Below are positions 9,571 to 17,960 of a stretch of DNA of 64,000 nt, one piece after another. Positions within the stretch are counted from its first letter, which is position 1. Every line of letters begins with the position of its first letter. The position numbers and the translations under genes are program-made. The stretch comes from Hyphomicrobiales bacterium (lineage in GTDB: Bacteria; Pseudomonadota; Alphaproteobacteria; Rhizobiales; Rhizobiaceae), in contig UCKS01000048.1 of the NCBI GenBank assembly GCA_900473045.1, positions 39,277 through 103,276 on the forward strand, given 5' to 3'. The notes under the pieces were generated by a model. The model worked only from the letters and a program-made list of their open reading frames with translations, did no database searches and was not told the origin of the DNA.

Positions 9571-10623
9571 TCAGGAAACGGCCCAATGCAGCGGGAACAT
9601 CGGATCAAACACGGTGACCGTGCCCGCTTCCGTCTCGATCTTTTCCGGAAATGTGACAGCCTCCGCCTGCTTGCGCAGGGTGATCGTCTCGTCGTTGACC
9701 GGCAGGCCATACCAGGCCGGGCCATTCAGCGACGTGAAGGCTTCCAGTTTGTCGAGCGCATTTTCCTGCTCGAACACATGCGCAAGGCAGCTCATGGTGT
9801 TGATCGAGGTGTAGATACCGGCGCAGCCGCAGGCGCATTCCTTCAACGGATCGACATGCGGCGCCGAATCCGTGCCGAGGAAGAAGCGGCCGTCGCCGGA
9901 GGTCGCGGCGGCCCGCAGCGCAAGGCGATGCAGTTCGCGCTTGGCAACCGGCAGGCAGTAATAGTGCGGACGGATGCCGCCGACCAGAATGGCGTTGCGG
10001 TTGATGATCAGGTGATGGGTGGTAATCGAACCGGCAAGGTTGGCCTTGGCCGACTTGATGTAATCGATGCCATCCTTCGTGGTGACATGCTCCATCGTCA
10101 CCTTCAGTTCCGGCAGGCGGGCGCGCAGCGGCTCGAGCACGGTTTCGATGAAGACGGCTTCACGATCGAAAATATCGACTTCCGGCGTCGTCACTTCGCC
10201 GTGGACGCAGAGCGGCAGGCCGATCCTGGCCATGCGCTCCAGTACCGGCATGGCATTTTCGAAATTGCGCACGCCGCCATGCGAATTGGTGGTGGCCCCG
10301 GCCGGATAGAGCTTGACCGCCTTGATCAGGCCGCTGGCGTGACCGGCCTCAACATCATCCGGGTTGGTGCCTTCGGTGAGATAGAGCGTCATCAGCGGCT
10401 CGAAACGATCGCCCTTCGGCAGCACCGCCATGATGCGCTCGCGATAGGCCGCCGCATCGGCAGTGGTGACCACCGGCGGCACGAGATTGGGCATGATGAT
10501 GGCGCGGGCGAAGTGGCGGCTGGTATCGCCGATGACACCCTTGAGCATGCCGCCATCGCGCAGATGCAGATGCCAGTCGTCAGGACGGCGGATCGTCAGT
10601 TCGGTGACGGGCTGTGGGCTCAT
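9571..10623 (-). CDS. pyrC: Dihydroorotase (type II)
   Basis: Closes N-carbamoyl-aspartate to dihydroorotate, the third step of pyrimidine synthesis. The 350-residue protein belongs to the short E. coli-like class: the metal motif [10 protein letters not shown] is at the N-terminus, the lysine to be carboxylated is in [12 protein letters not shown] near residue 100, and the C-terminal aspartate is in [10 protein letters not shown]. The start was set at the ATG at 10623 because GGAG lies 8 bases before it; an in-frame ATG at 10644 would add seven residues. It is separated from frcK by 308 bp containing a palindromic repeat. Confidence 0.96.
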   Translation of the reverse strand: MSPQPVTELTIRRPDDWHLHLRDGGMLKGVIGDTSRHFARAIIMPNLVPPVVTTADAAAYRERIMAVLPKGDRFEPLMTLYLTEGTNPDDVEAGHASGLIKAVKLYPAGATTNSHGGVRNFENAMPVLERMARIGLPLCVHGEVTTPEVDIFDREAVFIETVLEPLRARLPELKVTMEHVTTKDGIDYIKSAKANLAGSITTHHLIINRNAILVGGIRPHYYCLPVAKRELHRLALRAAATSGDGRFFLGTDSAPHVDPLKECACGCAGIYTSINTMSCLAHVFEQENALDKLEAFTSLNGPAWYGLPVNDETITLRKQAEAVTFPEKIETEAGTVTVFDPMFPLHWAVS

Positions 10624-10730
10624 GGGAATTCTCCAAGCACTCATAAATTTTAGAAATGGAGAGCTGAAGCATACAGATGAAGCTGAAACAGAGACGTGGC
10701 GTCATTGTTTCTCGCGGTCGAATGCCTCAT

Positions 10731-10852
10731 TCTCCGTCATCCTCGCCCTAGTGGCGGGGATCCAGCGACCCGACGTCTGTCGGGTCAAAGGACTCTTGTC
10801 GCCCAAGGACTTGGCGGCTGGATTCCTGTGACAAGCACAGGAATGACGGAGG
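10731..10852. repeat. Mosaic palindromic intergenic repeat, copy A
   Basis: Opens TCTCCGTCATCCTCGCCC and closes with a different arm ending GGAATGACGGAGG. An internal hairpin reads GACCCGACGTCTGTCGGGTC. It lies between the frcK 3' end and the pyrC start. Other copies are at 28291, 46377 and 52947. See findings for the comparison. Confidence 0.85.
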
Positions 10853-10931
10853 AAAAAAGCTCCGTGCCCACCAGCGTTTCAAGGCTCCGATAGCATCATT
10901 CCGTGCGATAAAACAATGGAGGATCTGTCGT

Positions 10932-11567
10932 TCAGGCCGTTTCGAAAATCTCGATGGCGATATCGGCGGTGCGCGAATTGTCGATGATCCGCTTGCCGTT
11001 CGGCAAATCGTTGCCGTAGAGCTTCCATTCGATGCCTGCGGCATCCAGGCCATAGTGGACCCAGCGCTGCCGCAGCCGCTCCTCCAGAACCTCATAGGAT
11101 GGCCCGACAAAAATCGACAGGTCGAACATGCCGTCAAGCCGCGACCAGGGCGCCTCGTCGAGCAAAAGGTAATTGCCCTCCGCCAGGATGATCCGTGTTT
11201 CCGGCGATACCGGCCGGGCCGACGCGATGGCAATTTCGCGGGACCGGTCAAACACCGGGACGAGGACCTCCTCGTCCGCCTTGCGCACCGCCGAAACGAT
11301 ATCGATGAAGGCACGCACGTCGAACGTCTCCGGCGCGCCCTTGCGTTTCAACAGGCCGCGCTCTTCCAGAATGCCGTTGTCCATGTGAAAGCCGTCCATC
11401 GGCAGCACGGCCGACTTTTCACCACGGCGCGTCAACTCTTCCTGCAACGCATCGGCAAGCGTCGACTTGCCGGCCCCGGGAGGGCCGGCAATGGCGACGA
11501 TCAAGCGGGGCGACGTGCCCGCCTTTTCGACGATGCTATCCGCAATGGCGGCAAGCGTCATGGTCAT
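10932..11567 (-). CDS. frcK: FrcK, P-loop kinase of the fructose operon
   Basis: A 211-residue nucleoside/uridine-kinase-like P-loop protein, with Walker A GPPGAGKST at residues 29-37, a DGFHMDNG substrate-side motif near 79, and a LID-region arginine pair. In Sinorhizobium meliloti frcK is the last gene of frcBCAK. Its name reflects a proposed kinase role, but its true substrate is not established; homology is to uridine/pantothenate-type kinases rather than to fructokinases. The ATG overlaps the frcA stop by four bases (ATGA), so translation is coupled to the transporter ATPase. Confidence 0.85.
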   Translation of the reverse strand: MTMTLAAIADSIVEKAGTSPRLIVAIAGPPGAGKSTLADALQEELTRRGEKSAVLPMDGFHMDNGILEERGLLKRKGAPETFDVRAFIDIVSAVRKADEEVLVPVFDRSREIAIASARPVSPETRIILAEGNYLLLDEAPWSRLDGMFDLSIFVGPSYEVLEERLRQRWVHYGLDAAGIEWKLYGNDLPNGKRIIDNSRTADIAIEIFETA

Positions 11568-12352
11568 GCAGCGGCAGCCTCCGGCGGCACCTTGGCACCG
11601 GTCATGAAGGCGACGGCATCCGACATCGTATAGTCCTTCGGATTGATGACACAGAGACGCTTACCGAGCCGGTGGATATGGATGCGGTCCGCCACCTCGA
11701 ACACATGCGGCATGTTGTGCGAGATCAGTACGATCGGCAGTCCACGGGAGCGCACGTCGAGGATAAGTTCCAAAACCTTGCGGCTCTCCTTGACACCGAG
11801 CGCTGCTGTCGGCTCGTCAAGAATGATCATCTTGGAGCCGAAGGCCGCAGCACGCGCAACCGCCACGCCCTGGCGCTGGCCACCGGACAGTGTCTCCACC
11901 GCCTGGTTGATGTTCTGGATCGTCATCAGGCCAAGCTCGGAAAGCTTGTCGCGGGCAATCTTGGCCATCTTCGGCCGGTCGAGCATGCGGAAGATCGATC
12001 CCATCGGCCCGGCTTTGCGGATCTCGCGGCCGAGGAACATGTTGTCGGCGATCGACAGCGCCGGTGACAACGCCAGGTTCTGGTAGACGGTTTCGATGCC
12101 GGCTTCGCGCGCCTCCAGCGGAGAACGGAAGTTGACGACCTTGCCGTCCAGCCGGATTTCGCCCTCGTCCGGATGGACAGCGCCCGAGATCGCCTTGATC
12201 AGCGAGGACTTTCCGGCGCCGTTGTCGCCGATCACGGCAAGGATTTCCCCGGGGTAAAGATCGAAATCGGACTGGTCCAAGGCAGTCACCCGACCATAGC
12301 GCTTGACGATGCCTCTTGCCGTCAAGAGGGGTGCGGTGAGAAGAGGTTCCAT
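11564..12352 (-). CDS. frcA: Fructose ABC transporter ATP-binding protein
   Basis: A 262-residue single-domain ATPase that powers fructose import through FrcC. Walker A is GDNGAGKSS, the ABC signature is LSGGQRQGVAVARA, and Walker B is MIILDEPTAALG. It is half the length of the double RbsA/XylG ATPases, a feature of the Frc group in the CUT2 family. The start was set at the ATG at 12352, which shares its A with the frcC stop (TGATG); a longer frame would add 26 residues inside frcC. Confidence 0.95.
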   Translation of the reverse strand: MEPLLTAPLLTARGIVKRYGRVTALDQSDFDLYPGEILAVIGDNGAGKSSLIKAISGAVHPDEGEIRLDGKVVNFRSPLEAREAGIETVYQNLALSPALSIADNMFLGREIRKAGPMGSIFRMLDRPKMAKIARDKLSELGLMTIQNINQAVETLSGGQRQGVAVARAAAFGSKMIILDEPTAALGVKESRKVLELILDVRSRGLPIVLISHNMPHVFEVADRIHIHRLGKRLCVINPKDYTMSDAVAFMTGAKVPPEAAAA

Positions 12353-13410
12353 CAGCCTGCTACCTTTCTGATCCACTGGTCGACGCCAACAGCCGTAATG
12401 ATGAGGACGCCGGTCAACAGGACTTTCCATTGCGGATCGGCGCCGAGCATGTTGAGGCCCATCGACACCACGCCGACGATGAGAGCACCGAAGAGAGTGC
12501 CCAGGATCGAGCCACGCCCGCCGAACAGCGAGATACCGCCGATGACCGCAGCCGTAATGGCCTGCAGATTGTAATCCGTGACCGCCCAGGATGGCGAAAT
12601 CGAGCCATTGCGGCCAATCGACACCCAGGCAGCAAGGGCTGCGATGGCCCCGGCAAGGCCGTAGACGCCGAGCAGCACGCCCTTGACCCGGATACCCGAC
12701 AGTTCCGCCGCTTCGGGATCGTCGCCGACCGCATAGACGTGGCGCCCCCAGGCGGTGTGATTAAGCGCATACCAGAGCGCCAGCACGGTGATCACCATCA
12801 TTATCACGCCGAGCGTGAAGACGGCCGAGCCGAGCTTGAAGCTGGCACCAAAGAGACCGAGTAGCGGTGCTGCAGTCTCGATATCGGCACGGCGGATGGT
12901 CTCGTTGGCCGAATAGATATAGTTGATCGCCGCGATGATGTTCCAGGTGCCCAGCGTCACGATGAAGGGCGGTAACTTCATTCGGGACACCAGGAAACCA
13001 TTGGCCATGCCGCAGACGGTGCCGGTGACAAAACCGGCCAAAATGGCCAGCGGTGCCGGCAGACCGTAGGTCACGGCACAATTGCCCATGACAACCGCCG
13101 ACAGCACCATGATGACGCCGATCGACAGGTCGATGCCGGCTGTCAGGATGATCAGCGTCTGCGCAGCACCCAGAATACCGACGACAGCGATCTGCTGCAG
13201 GATCAACGTCAGCGTTCCGGCGGTGAAGAACCGTTCGCCCTTCAGGACGCCGAACACGATGATGGATACAATCAGCACGATGGCCGGAATGGCGGCCGGT
13301 GTCGAATGCAGAAAATGTTGGATGCGCCGCAAAGGCGAACGATCTTCGAATGAAGCGACTGATTTGTCGCTCTGATCCAGTGTTTTTTCGAATTCCTGGA
13401 CGCTTGTCAT
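12352..13410 (-). CDS. frcC: Fructose ABC transporter permease
   Basis: A 352-residue CUT2/RbsC-type inner-membrane permease with about eight to ten hydrophobic segments beginning near residue 35. Residues 75-100 contain the family pattern GAAQTLIILTAGIDLSIG, and GRNGSISPSWA and GGISLFGGRGS follow in the C-terminal half. The ATG at 13410 is preceded by GGGAGGCGTTGTC; an upstream ATG at 13491 would start inside the intergenic hairpin and is unlikely. The gene lies 104 bp after frcB and overlaps frcA by one base. Confidence 0.95.
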   Translation of the reverse strand: MTSVQEFEKTLDQSDKSVASFEDRSPLRRIQHFLHSTPAAIPAIVLIVSIIVFGVLKGERFFTAGTLTLILQQIAVVGILGAAQTLIILTAGIDLSIGVIMVLSAVVMGNCAVTYGLPAPLAILAGFVTGTVCGMANGFLVSRMKLPPFIVTLGTWNIIAAINYIYSANETIRRADIETAAPLLGLFGASFKLGSAVFTLGVIMMVITVLALWYALNHTAWGRHVYAVGDDPEAAELSGIRVKGVLLGVYGLAGAIAALAAWVSIGRNGSISPSWAVTDYNLQAITAAVIGGISLFGGRGSILGTLFGALIVGVVSMGLNMLGADPQWKVLLTGVLIITAVGVDQWIRKVAG

Positions 13411-13457
13411 GACAACGCCTCCCTCCCAAGAGCCCGGCCTACCAACCGGTTGTTGAA

Positions 13458-13481
13458 AAGGGCGGCCCTGAAACCGCCCTT
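13458..13481 (-). promoter_or_regulatory. Intercistronic hairpin between frcB and frcC
   Basis: An 8-bp stem (AAGGGCGG at 13458-13465, CCGCCCTT at 13474-13481) with an 8-nt loop is followed on the minus strand by TTTTC. Such a hairpin after the binding-protein gene usually protects its mRNA or partly ends transcription, giving more FrcB than FrcC/FrcA. Confidence 0.65.
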
Positions 13482-13514
13482 CCATATTCATTCTGTGCTG
13501 AAAGCCCTAGGGCA

Positions 13515-14540
13515 TCAACCCCAGCACTTGTCCGTGCCGGCCTTGACGTCGATCGATTCGACACCCTTGGCAGGCTTGTCGGTGACGAGAGCAACGCCTG
13601 TGTCGAAGAAGTCCTTGCCTGCCGTCGGCTTCGGCTTGGTGCCGTCCTTGGCATACTGGGCAATCGCTTCGATGCCGAGCGATGCCATCAGCAGCGGATA
13701 CTGCTGCGATGTCGCGCCGATGACGCCTTCAGCCACCGACTTCACACCTGGGCAACCGCCGTCAACGGAGACGATCAGAACGTCCTTTTCCTTGCCGACA
13801 GCCTTCAGCGCTTCATAGGCGCCAACTGCGGCCGGTTCGTTGATCGTGTGGATGACGTTGATATCCGGATCCTTCTGGAGAAGGTTTTCCATGGCGGTAC
13901 GGCCGCCTTCTTCATTGCCGTTGGTCACGTCATGACCAACGATGCGTGCATCATCTTCATCGCCGATCTTGTTCGGGTCCTTCGGGTCGATGCCGAAGCC
14001 GATCATGAAGCCCTGGTCACGCAGAACGTCGACGGTCGGCTGCGACGGAACGAGATCGAGGAAGCCGATCTTGGCATCCTTGGCCTTGTCGCCGAGCGTT
14101 GCAGCAGCCCAGGCGCCGATCAGCTTGCCGGCCTGCAGGTTGTCCGTCGCAAAGGTTGCGTCGGCAGAGCCGGGCGGATCGAGCGGGGTATCGAGAGCAA
14201 TGACGAGCAAGCCGGCATCCTGTGCCTTCTTGACCTGGTCGACGATGGCCTTGGTGTCGGAAGCGGCAATCAGGATACCCTTGGCACCATCGGCGATGCA
14301 GGATTCAATCGCTGCGACCTGGCTGTCATGGTCGCCGTCGACCTTGCCGGCGTAGGACTTCAGGTCAACACCCAGCTCCTTCGCCTTGGCCTCGGCGCCT
14401 TCCTTCATCTTGACGAAGAAGGGGTTGGTATCGGTCTTGGTGATCAGGCAGGCCGAAACGCCGGCAGCCCGAGCGGGGGCAGCAAATACGACGCCAAGCG
14501 CCAGCGCGCCGAGAGCGGCGGAAACAATAGTCTTCTTCAT
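13515..14540 (-). CDS. frcB: Fructose ABC transporter periplasmic binding protein
   Basis: The 341-residue product has a Sec signal peptide ([16 protein letters not shown], cleavage after ARA) and the Peripla_BP_4 fold of CUT2 sugar-binding proteins: [20 protein letters not shown] near residue 35, [19 protein letters not shown] near 85, and [13 protein letters not shown] near 260. In Sinorhizobium meliloti FrcB binds fructose, and the system also takes up mannose and ribose. The start is the ATG at 14540 behind GGGAGG; the open frame upstream is spurious. It is the first gene of the operon, divergent from frcR. Confidence 0.96.
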   Translation of the reverse strand: MKKTIVSAALGALALGVVFAAPARAAGVSACLITKTDTNPFFVKMKEGAEAKAKELGVDLKSYAGKVDGDHDSQVAAIESCIADGAKGILIAASDTKAIVDQVKKAQDAGLLVIALDTPLDPPGSADATFATDNLQAGKLIGAWAAATLGDKAKDAKIGFLDLVPSQPTVDVLRDQGFMIGFGIDPKDPNKIGDEDDARIVGHDVTNGNEEGGRTAMENLLQKDPDINVIHTINEPAAVGAYEALKAVGKEKDVLIVSVDGGCPGVKSVAEGVIGATSQQYPLLMASLGIEAIAQYAKDGTKPKPTAGKDFFDTGVALVTDKPAKGVESIDVKAGTDKCWG

Positions 14541-14669
14541 GAAATCCTCCCAAGGATTGAAAAATGGCACCGGCGAACCGGTCGTCAGGCCTCGCCCACC
14601 GCAACATCTCCTCTGAGCGGGTGGCGCTTCCGGACACAAAACAAACATCAAAATGAAATGCTGTCAATA

Positions 14670-14690
14670 AATAAATCAAATTGAATTATT
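14670..14690. promoter_or_regulatory. Candidate FrcR operator
   Basis: A 21-bp AT-rich palindrome, AATAAATCAA-A-TTGAATTATT, has one mismatch between half-sites. It lies 130 bp upstream of frcB in the divergent frcB/frcR interval. ROK regulators such as Mlc and NagC bind AT-rich TTATTT/AAATAA palindromes, so this is the best candidate for the FrcR site. The assignment is by motif shape and position only. Confidence 0.5.
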
Positions 14691-14840
14691 AAATATCTGT
14701 GCCATTCTCTGCGCAGAAAATGTGCATGCGCCTCTTGTGGTTGCAGGGCACGCAAGAAACAAAAATGAAGGCGTGATCAGGAGGCCAGTCCGGAACAACC
14801 CAACCCGGATAGGAGATCGCGCTTTAGGGAGGTAACGGGC

Positions 14841-16073
14841 ATGACATCACAAGCCGGTTCCGACGGTGCATCGACCGTTCCGGACGTCTTCGACCCGGGC
14901 GGCGGCGCCAATCTCACCCGCGTCCGCGCGTATAACGAGCGGTTGGTGATGTCGCTGGTGCGCCGTCACGGCAGCCTGTCGAAGGCCGATATCGCCCGGC
15001 GCTCCGGGCTTTCGGCGCAGACCGTCACGGTGATCATGCGGGCGCTTGAGAAAGACGATCTGCTCATTCGCGGCGCACCGGTGCGCGGCCGTGTCGGCCA
15101 GCCATCGATCCCGATGCGGCTCAATCCGGATGCGGTCTATTCCTACGGCGTCAAGATCGGCCGGCGCAGCTGCGACCTCGTGCTGATGGATTTCGTCGGC
15201 AATATCCGCCTGCAACTGCACCAGACACACGCCTATCCGATGCCGGACGATATCCTGTCCTTCATCGTCGAAGGTATTCCGAAACTCGAAGCGATGCTGA
15301 CCGGGGAGCAGCGCGCCCGCATCGCCGGCGTCGGCATCGCCACTCCCTTCCAGCTGTGGAGCTGGGCCGAAGAGACCGGTGCGCCACGCGAGGCGATGAA
15401 CAGCTGGCGCGGTTTTGACCTGCGCGACGAGGTGGCGGCGCGGACGCACCACCCGGTGCTGATGCAGAACGACGCCACCAGCGCCTGCGGCGCCGAACTG
15501 ATCTTCGGGGTCGGTTCCTCCTATCCCGATTTCATCTATTTCTACATCGGCTCGTTCATCGGCGGCGGCATCGTCCTGAATTCGGCGCTGTTTTCCGGCC
15601 GCACCGGAACAGCCGGCGCCGTCGGCCCGCTGCAGGTTTCCGACAAGAACGGCAAGCCGCAGCAATTGCTGAAGATCGCGTCCATTTTCGTCCTCGAAAA
15701 TCTGCTGCGCGAGAAAGGCATCGACCCGACGCCGCTCTGGTATTCCGCCGATGAATGGATCGATTTCGGCGAACCGCTGGAAATCTGGATCCAACTGACG
15801 GCCGCAGCCCTGGCGCAGGCCATCGTTTCATCGGCCTCCATCATCGATTTCGGCGCCGCCGTGATCGATGGCGGCTTTCCCGGCTGGGTGCGCGAGCGCA
15901 TCGTCGCGGCCATCCGCAAGGCGGCCGGCGACCTCGATCTCGAGGGCGTCATCCTGCCCGATATCATCGAGGGTGCGGTCGGCGCCCAGGCCCGTGCCAT
16001 CGGTGGCGCCAGCCTGCCGCTGTTCTCGCGCTACCTCATCGATACCAACGTTCTTTTCAAGGAAACAGCCTGA
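14841..16073 (+). CDS. frcR: ROK-family transcriptional regulator of the fructose operon
   Basis: A 410-residue protein. Residues 30-65 form a winged helix-turn-helix (LSKADIARRSGLSAQTVTVI); the rest is a ROK/ASKHA sugar-binding domain with NDATSACGAELIFG near residue 215 and a glycine-rich FIGGGIVLN near 240. The usual ROK zinc-binding cysteine motif is not obvious. It is divergent from frcB, as in Sinorhizobium meliloti, and most likely represses frcBCAK until a sugar is present. Its stop overlaps the ATG of the RbsD-like gene (TGATG), which points to a shared transcript. Confidence 0.9.
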   Translation: MTSQAGSDGASTVPDVFDPGGGANLTRVRAYNERLVMSLVRRHGSLSKADIARRSGLSAQTVTVIMRALEKDDLLIRGAPVRGRVGQPSIPMRLNPDAVYSYGVKIGRRSCDLVLMDFVGNIRLQLHQTHAYPMPDDILSFIVEGIPKLEAMLTGEQRARIAGVGIATPFQLWSWAEETGAPREAMNSWRGFDLRDEVAARTHHPVLMQNDATSACGAELIFGVGSSYPDFIYFYIGSFIGGGIVLNSALFSGRTGTAGAVGPLQVSDKNGKPQQLLKIASIFVLENLLREKGIDPTPLWYSADEWIDFGEPLEIWIQLTAAALAQAIVSSASIIDFGAAVIDGGFPGWVRERIVAAIRKAAGDLDLEGVILPDIIEGAVGAQARAIGGASLPLFSRYLIDTNVLFKETA

Positions 16074-16501
16074 TGCTGAAAGGTCTAAACCCACTCCTGA
16101 GCCCCGAGCTTCTGTCGACACTGCGGGCCATGGGCCACGGCGATGAAATTGCTCTGGTCGATGGCAATTATCCCGGGCAGGAACACGGCCGCCGGCTGAT
16201 CAGGCTCGACGGGCATCATCTGATCCCGGTTCTCGACGCGATCCTGAGCCTGTTGCCGATCGACGACTTTGTACCCGAAGCGATTTTTCGTGCCACCGTC
16301 AAGCAGGACCGCGATGCGCTCGACCCGGTGCATCAGGACATCATTGCCTGCTGCGCCAAGTACGAACCGGACCGGGCGGTCACGCCGCTGCTGGGGCCGG
16401 AATTCTACCCGCGGGTTCGCGCCGCCCATACCGTTGTCCAGACCAGCGAACCACGGCTCTATGGCAATGTCATCCTGCGCAAGGGCGTCATCTACTCCTG
16501 A
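16073..16501 (+). CDS. RbsD/FucU-type sugar mutarotase
   Basis: A 142-residue protein of the RbsD/FucU family, which interconverts sugar anomers or pyranose/furanose forms without cofactor. Diagnostic features are the ALVDGNYP segment with the preceding GHGDEI near residues 22-33, the aromatic/acidic patch near FRATVKQD, and a C-terminal (Y)GNVILRKGV strand ending one residue before the stop, all as in FucU. Its ATG shares one base with the frcR stop. Linked to a fructose transporter, it may speed the ring-form exchange of fructose or of another Frc substrate such as ribose; this is inference. Confidence 0.85.
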   Translation: MLKGLNPLLSPELLSTLRAMGHGDEIALVDGNYPGQEHGRRLIRLDGHHLIPVLDAILSLLPIDDFVPEAIFRATVKQDRDALDPVHQDIIACCAKYEPDRAVTPLLGPEFYPRVRAAHTVVQTSEPRLYGNVILRKGVIYS

Positions 16502-16522
16502 CGGCCTTCAACGATAGACACG

Positions 16523-16558
16523 AAAAAGCCCGCCGATTTTCCAATCGGCGGGCTTTTT
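16523..16558. terminator. Bidirectional Rho-independent terminator
   Basis: A perfect 16-bp stem (16523-16538 with 16543-16558) has A5 on one side and T6 on the other and a 4-nt loop. It lies between the converging mutarotase and DoxX genes and can stop transcription from both. Confidence 0.93.
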
Positions 16559-16575
16559 TATCGAACAATCCGCAA

Positions 16576-16959
16576 TCAGGCGCGCTTGGCATCAACCGAG
16601 AGAGCACCGGCACCGAACGTGGCGACGAACAGGAAGCCGCCAGCGATGGCAAGGTTCTTCATGAAGTGAATGTCGTTGCCGGCGACGGAGAAATCACTAT
16701 GACCGATGAAGGCCGTAGCGACACAGAAGAGTGCCAGGATATAGGCGGCCGGGCGGGTGAAGAGGCCGAGAAGGATGGCGAGACCGCCGAGCAGTTCGAC
16801 AGCGGTGACGATGATTGCCGTGACCATCGGTAGCGGCAGGCCCATGCTGCCGAAATAACCGGCGGTGCCGCCGAGTGCCGTGAGCTTGCCGTAGCCGGCA
16901 ACGATGAAGAGAATCGAAAGGAGAATACGTGCGACGAGGAGGACTGCATTCTGCGGCAT
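16576..16959 (-). CDS. DoxX-family membrane protein
   Basis: A 127-residue, four-helix inner-membrane protein. Typical DoxX features are LSILFIVAGYGKLTALGGTA in the first helix, a glycine-rich AVELLGGLAILLGL in the second, and a short C-terminal tail. DoxX proteins are linked to redox and sulfur stress, often with unknown partners. The start is the ATG at 16959 behind GGAG; the upstream extension is unlikely. It is transcribed away from the Clr-like gene, across 292 bp that hold the promoters for both. Confidence 0.88.
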   Translation of the reverse strand: MPQNAVLLVARILLSILFIVAGYGKLTALGGTAGYFGSMGLPLPMVTAIIVTAVELLGGLAILLGLFTRPAAYILALFCVATAFIGHSDFSVAGNDIHFMKNLAIAGGFLFVATFGAGALSVDAKRA

Positions 16960-17251
16960 TGGAAGAGACTCCGGTTTGGGTTCATTGTTGGCGACAGATT
17001 TATCAGCAATTCCAAATTCATCCAGCCCATGGGCCGGAGACAGATTGTTCACAAAAAGTAGACGACCCATGAAGATCGTCAACCGAGTACGCCATCACCC
17101 TTTTAACGGCTCAATGTGACAGCGAATCCACCGGATCGTCACCAGCATATCCCGGGGCATTTCGGCATCCATAGTGTTTTTTGTTGCAACGCCTTGAAGA
17201 CTGCGAGAAGAACTTGAGCGGGGAAACAATGAATTTGCGGCGGGGAAGCAA

Positions 17252-17956
17252 ATGAGCGAGATCAACAAGAGTCCGGCCTTCTGGCGTTCCTTTCCGATTT
17301 TCGAGGAATTCGACAAGGAAGCGCTTTCCGCGATCTCGGCACTTGCGACCTATCGCAAATGGACCTCGGGAACGGTGATTTTCCAGCGCGGCGATGAAGG
17401 CAATTACATGATTGCCGTTCTGTCCGGCCGCATCAAGCTGTCGCTGCTGACGCCACAGGGCCGCGAACTGCTGCTGCGCCATATCGAGGCCGGAGCACTG
17501 TTCGGAGAAATGGCCATTCTCGATAGCCAGCCGCGTTCCGCCGACGCTACCGCCATTACGGCGACGGAAGGCTATGTCATCAGCAAGAAAGCCTTCCTCG
17601 ACTTCATCACCCATACACCGAACGCCGCTGAATCGATCATCCGCTATCTCTGCTCGCAGCTGCGCGATACGACGGACCGGCTGGAAACCATCGCGCTCTA
17701 TGATCTGCACGCCCGTGTGGCGCGCTTCTTCCTCGCCACACTGAAGCAGATCCATGGCACCGACCTGCCGGAAAGCGCCAATCTGCGGTTGACGCTCAGC
17801 CAATCCGATATTGCCGGCATACTGGGCGCCAGCCGCCCCAAGGTAAACCGGGCCATTCTGGCGCTGGAGGAAAGTGCTGCGATCAAGCGGCTCGACGGTG
17901 TCATTACCTGCCATATCGGCCGCCTGCAGAAGATCGCGGAACCGCAGGAGGAATAA
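17252..17956 (+). CDS. clr: Crp/Fnr-family cAMP-responsive regulator, Clr-like
   Basis: A 234-residue regulator. Residues 15-130 form a cyclic-nucleotide-binding domain with the phosphate-binding cassette FGEMAILDSQPRSADATA (Glu and the Arg-Ser pair that hold cAMP), then the dimer helix and a C-terminal winged helix with LSQSDIAGILGASRPKVNRA near 185-205. No cysteine cluster is present, so it is not an Fnr-type oxygen sensor. Its place beside a receptor cyclase, DoxX, a phosphodiesterase and putA matches the Sinorhizobium meliloti clr region, where Clr answers cAMP during infection. The cyclase RBS lies in its last codons, so both are one transcript. Confidence 0.82.
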   Translation: MSEINKSPAFWRSFPIFEEFDKEALSAISALATYRKWTSGTVIFQRGDEGNYMIAVLSGRIKLSLLTPQGRELLLRHIEAGALFGEMAILDSQPRSADATAITATEGYVISKKAFLDFITHTPNAAESIIRYLCSQLRDTTDRLETIALYDLHARVARFFLATLKQIHGTDLPESANLRLTLSQSDIAGILGASRPKVNRAILALEESAAIKRLDGVITCHIGRLQKIAEPQEE

Positions 17957-17960
17957 CCCG

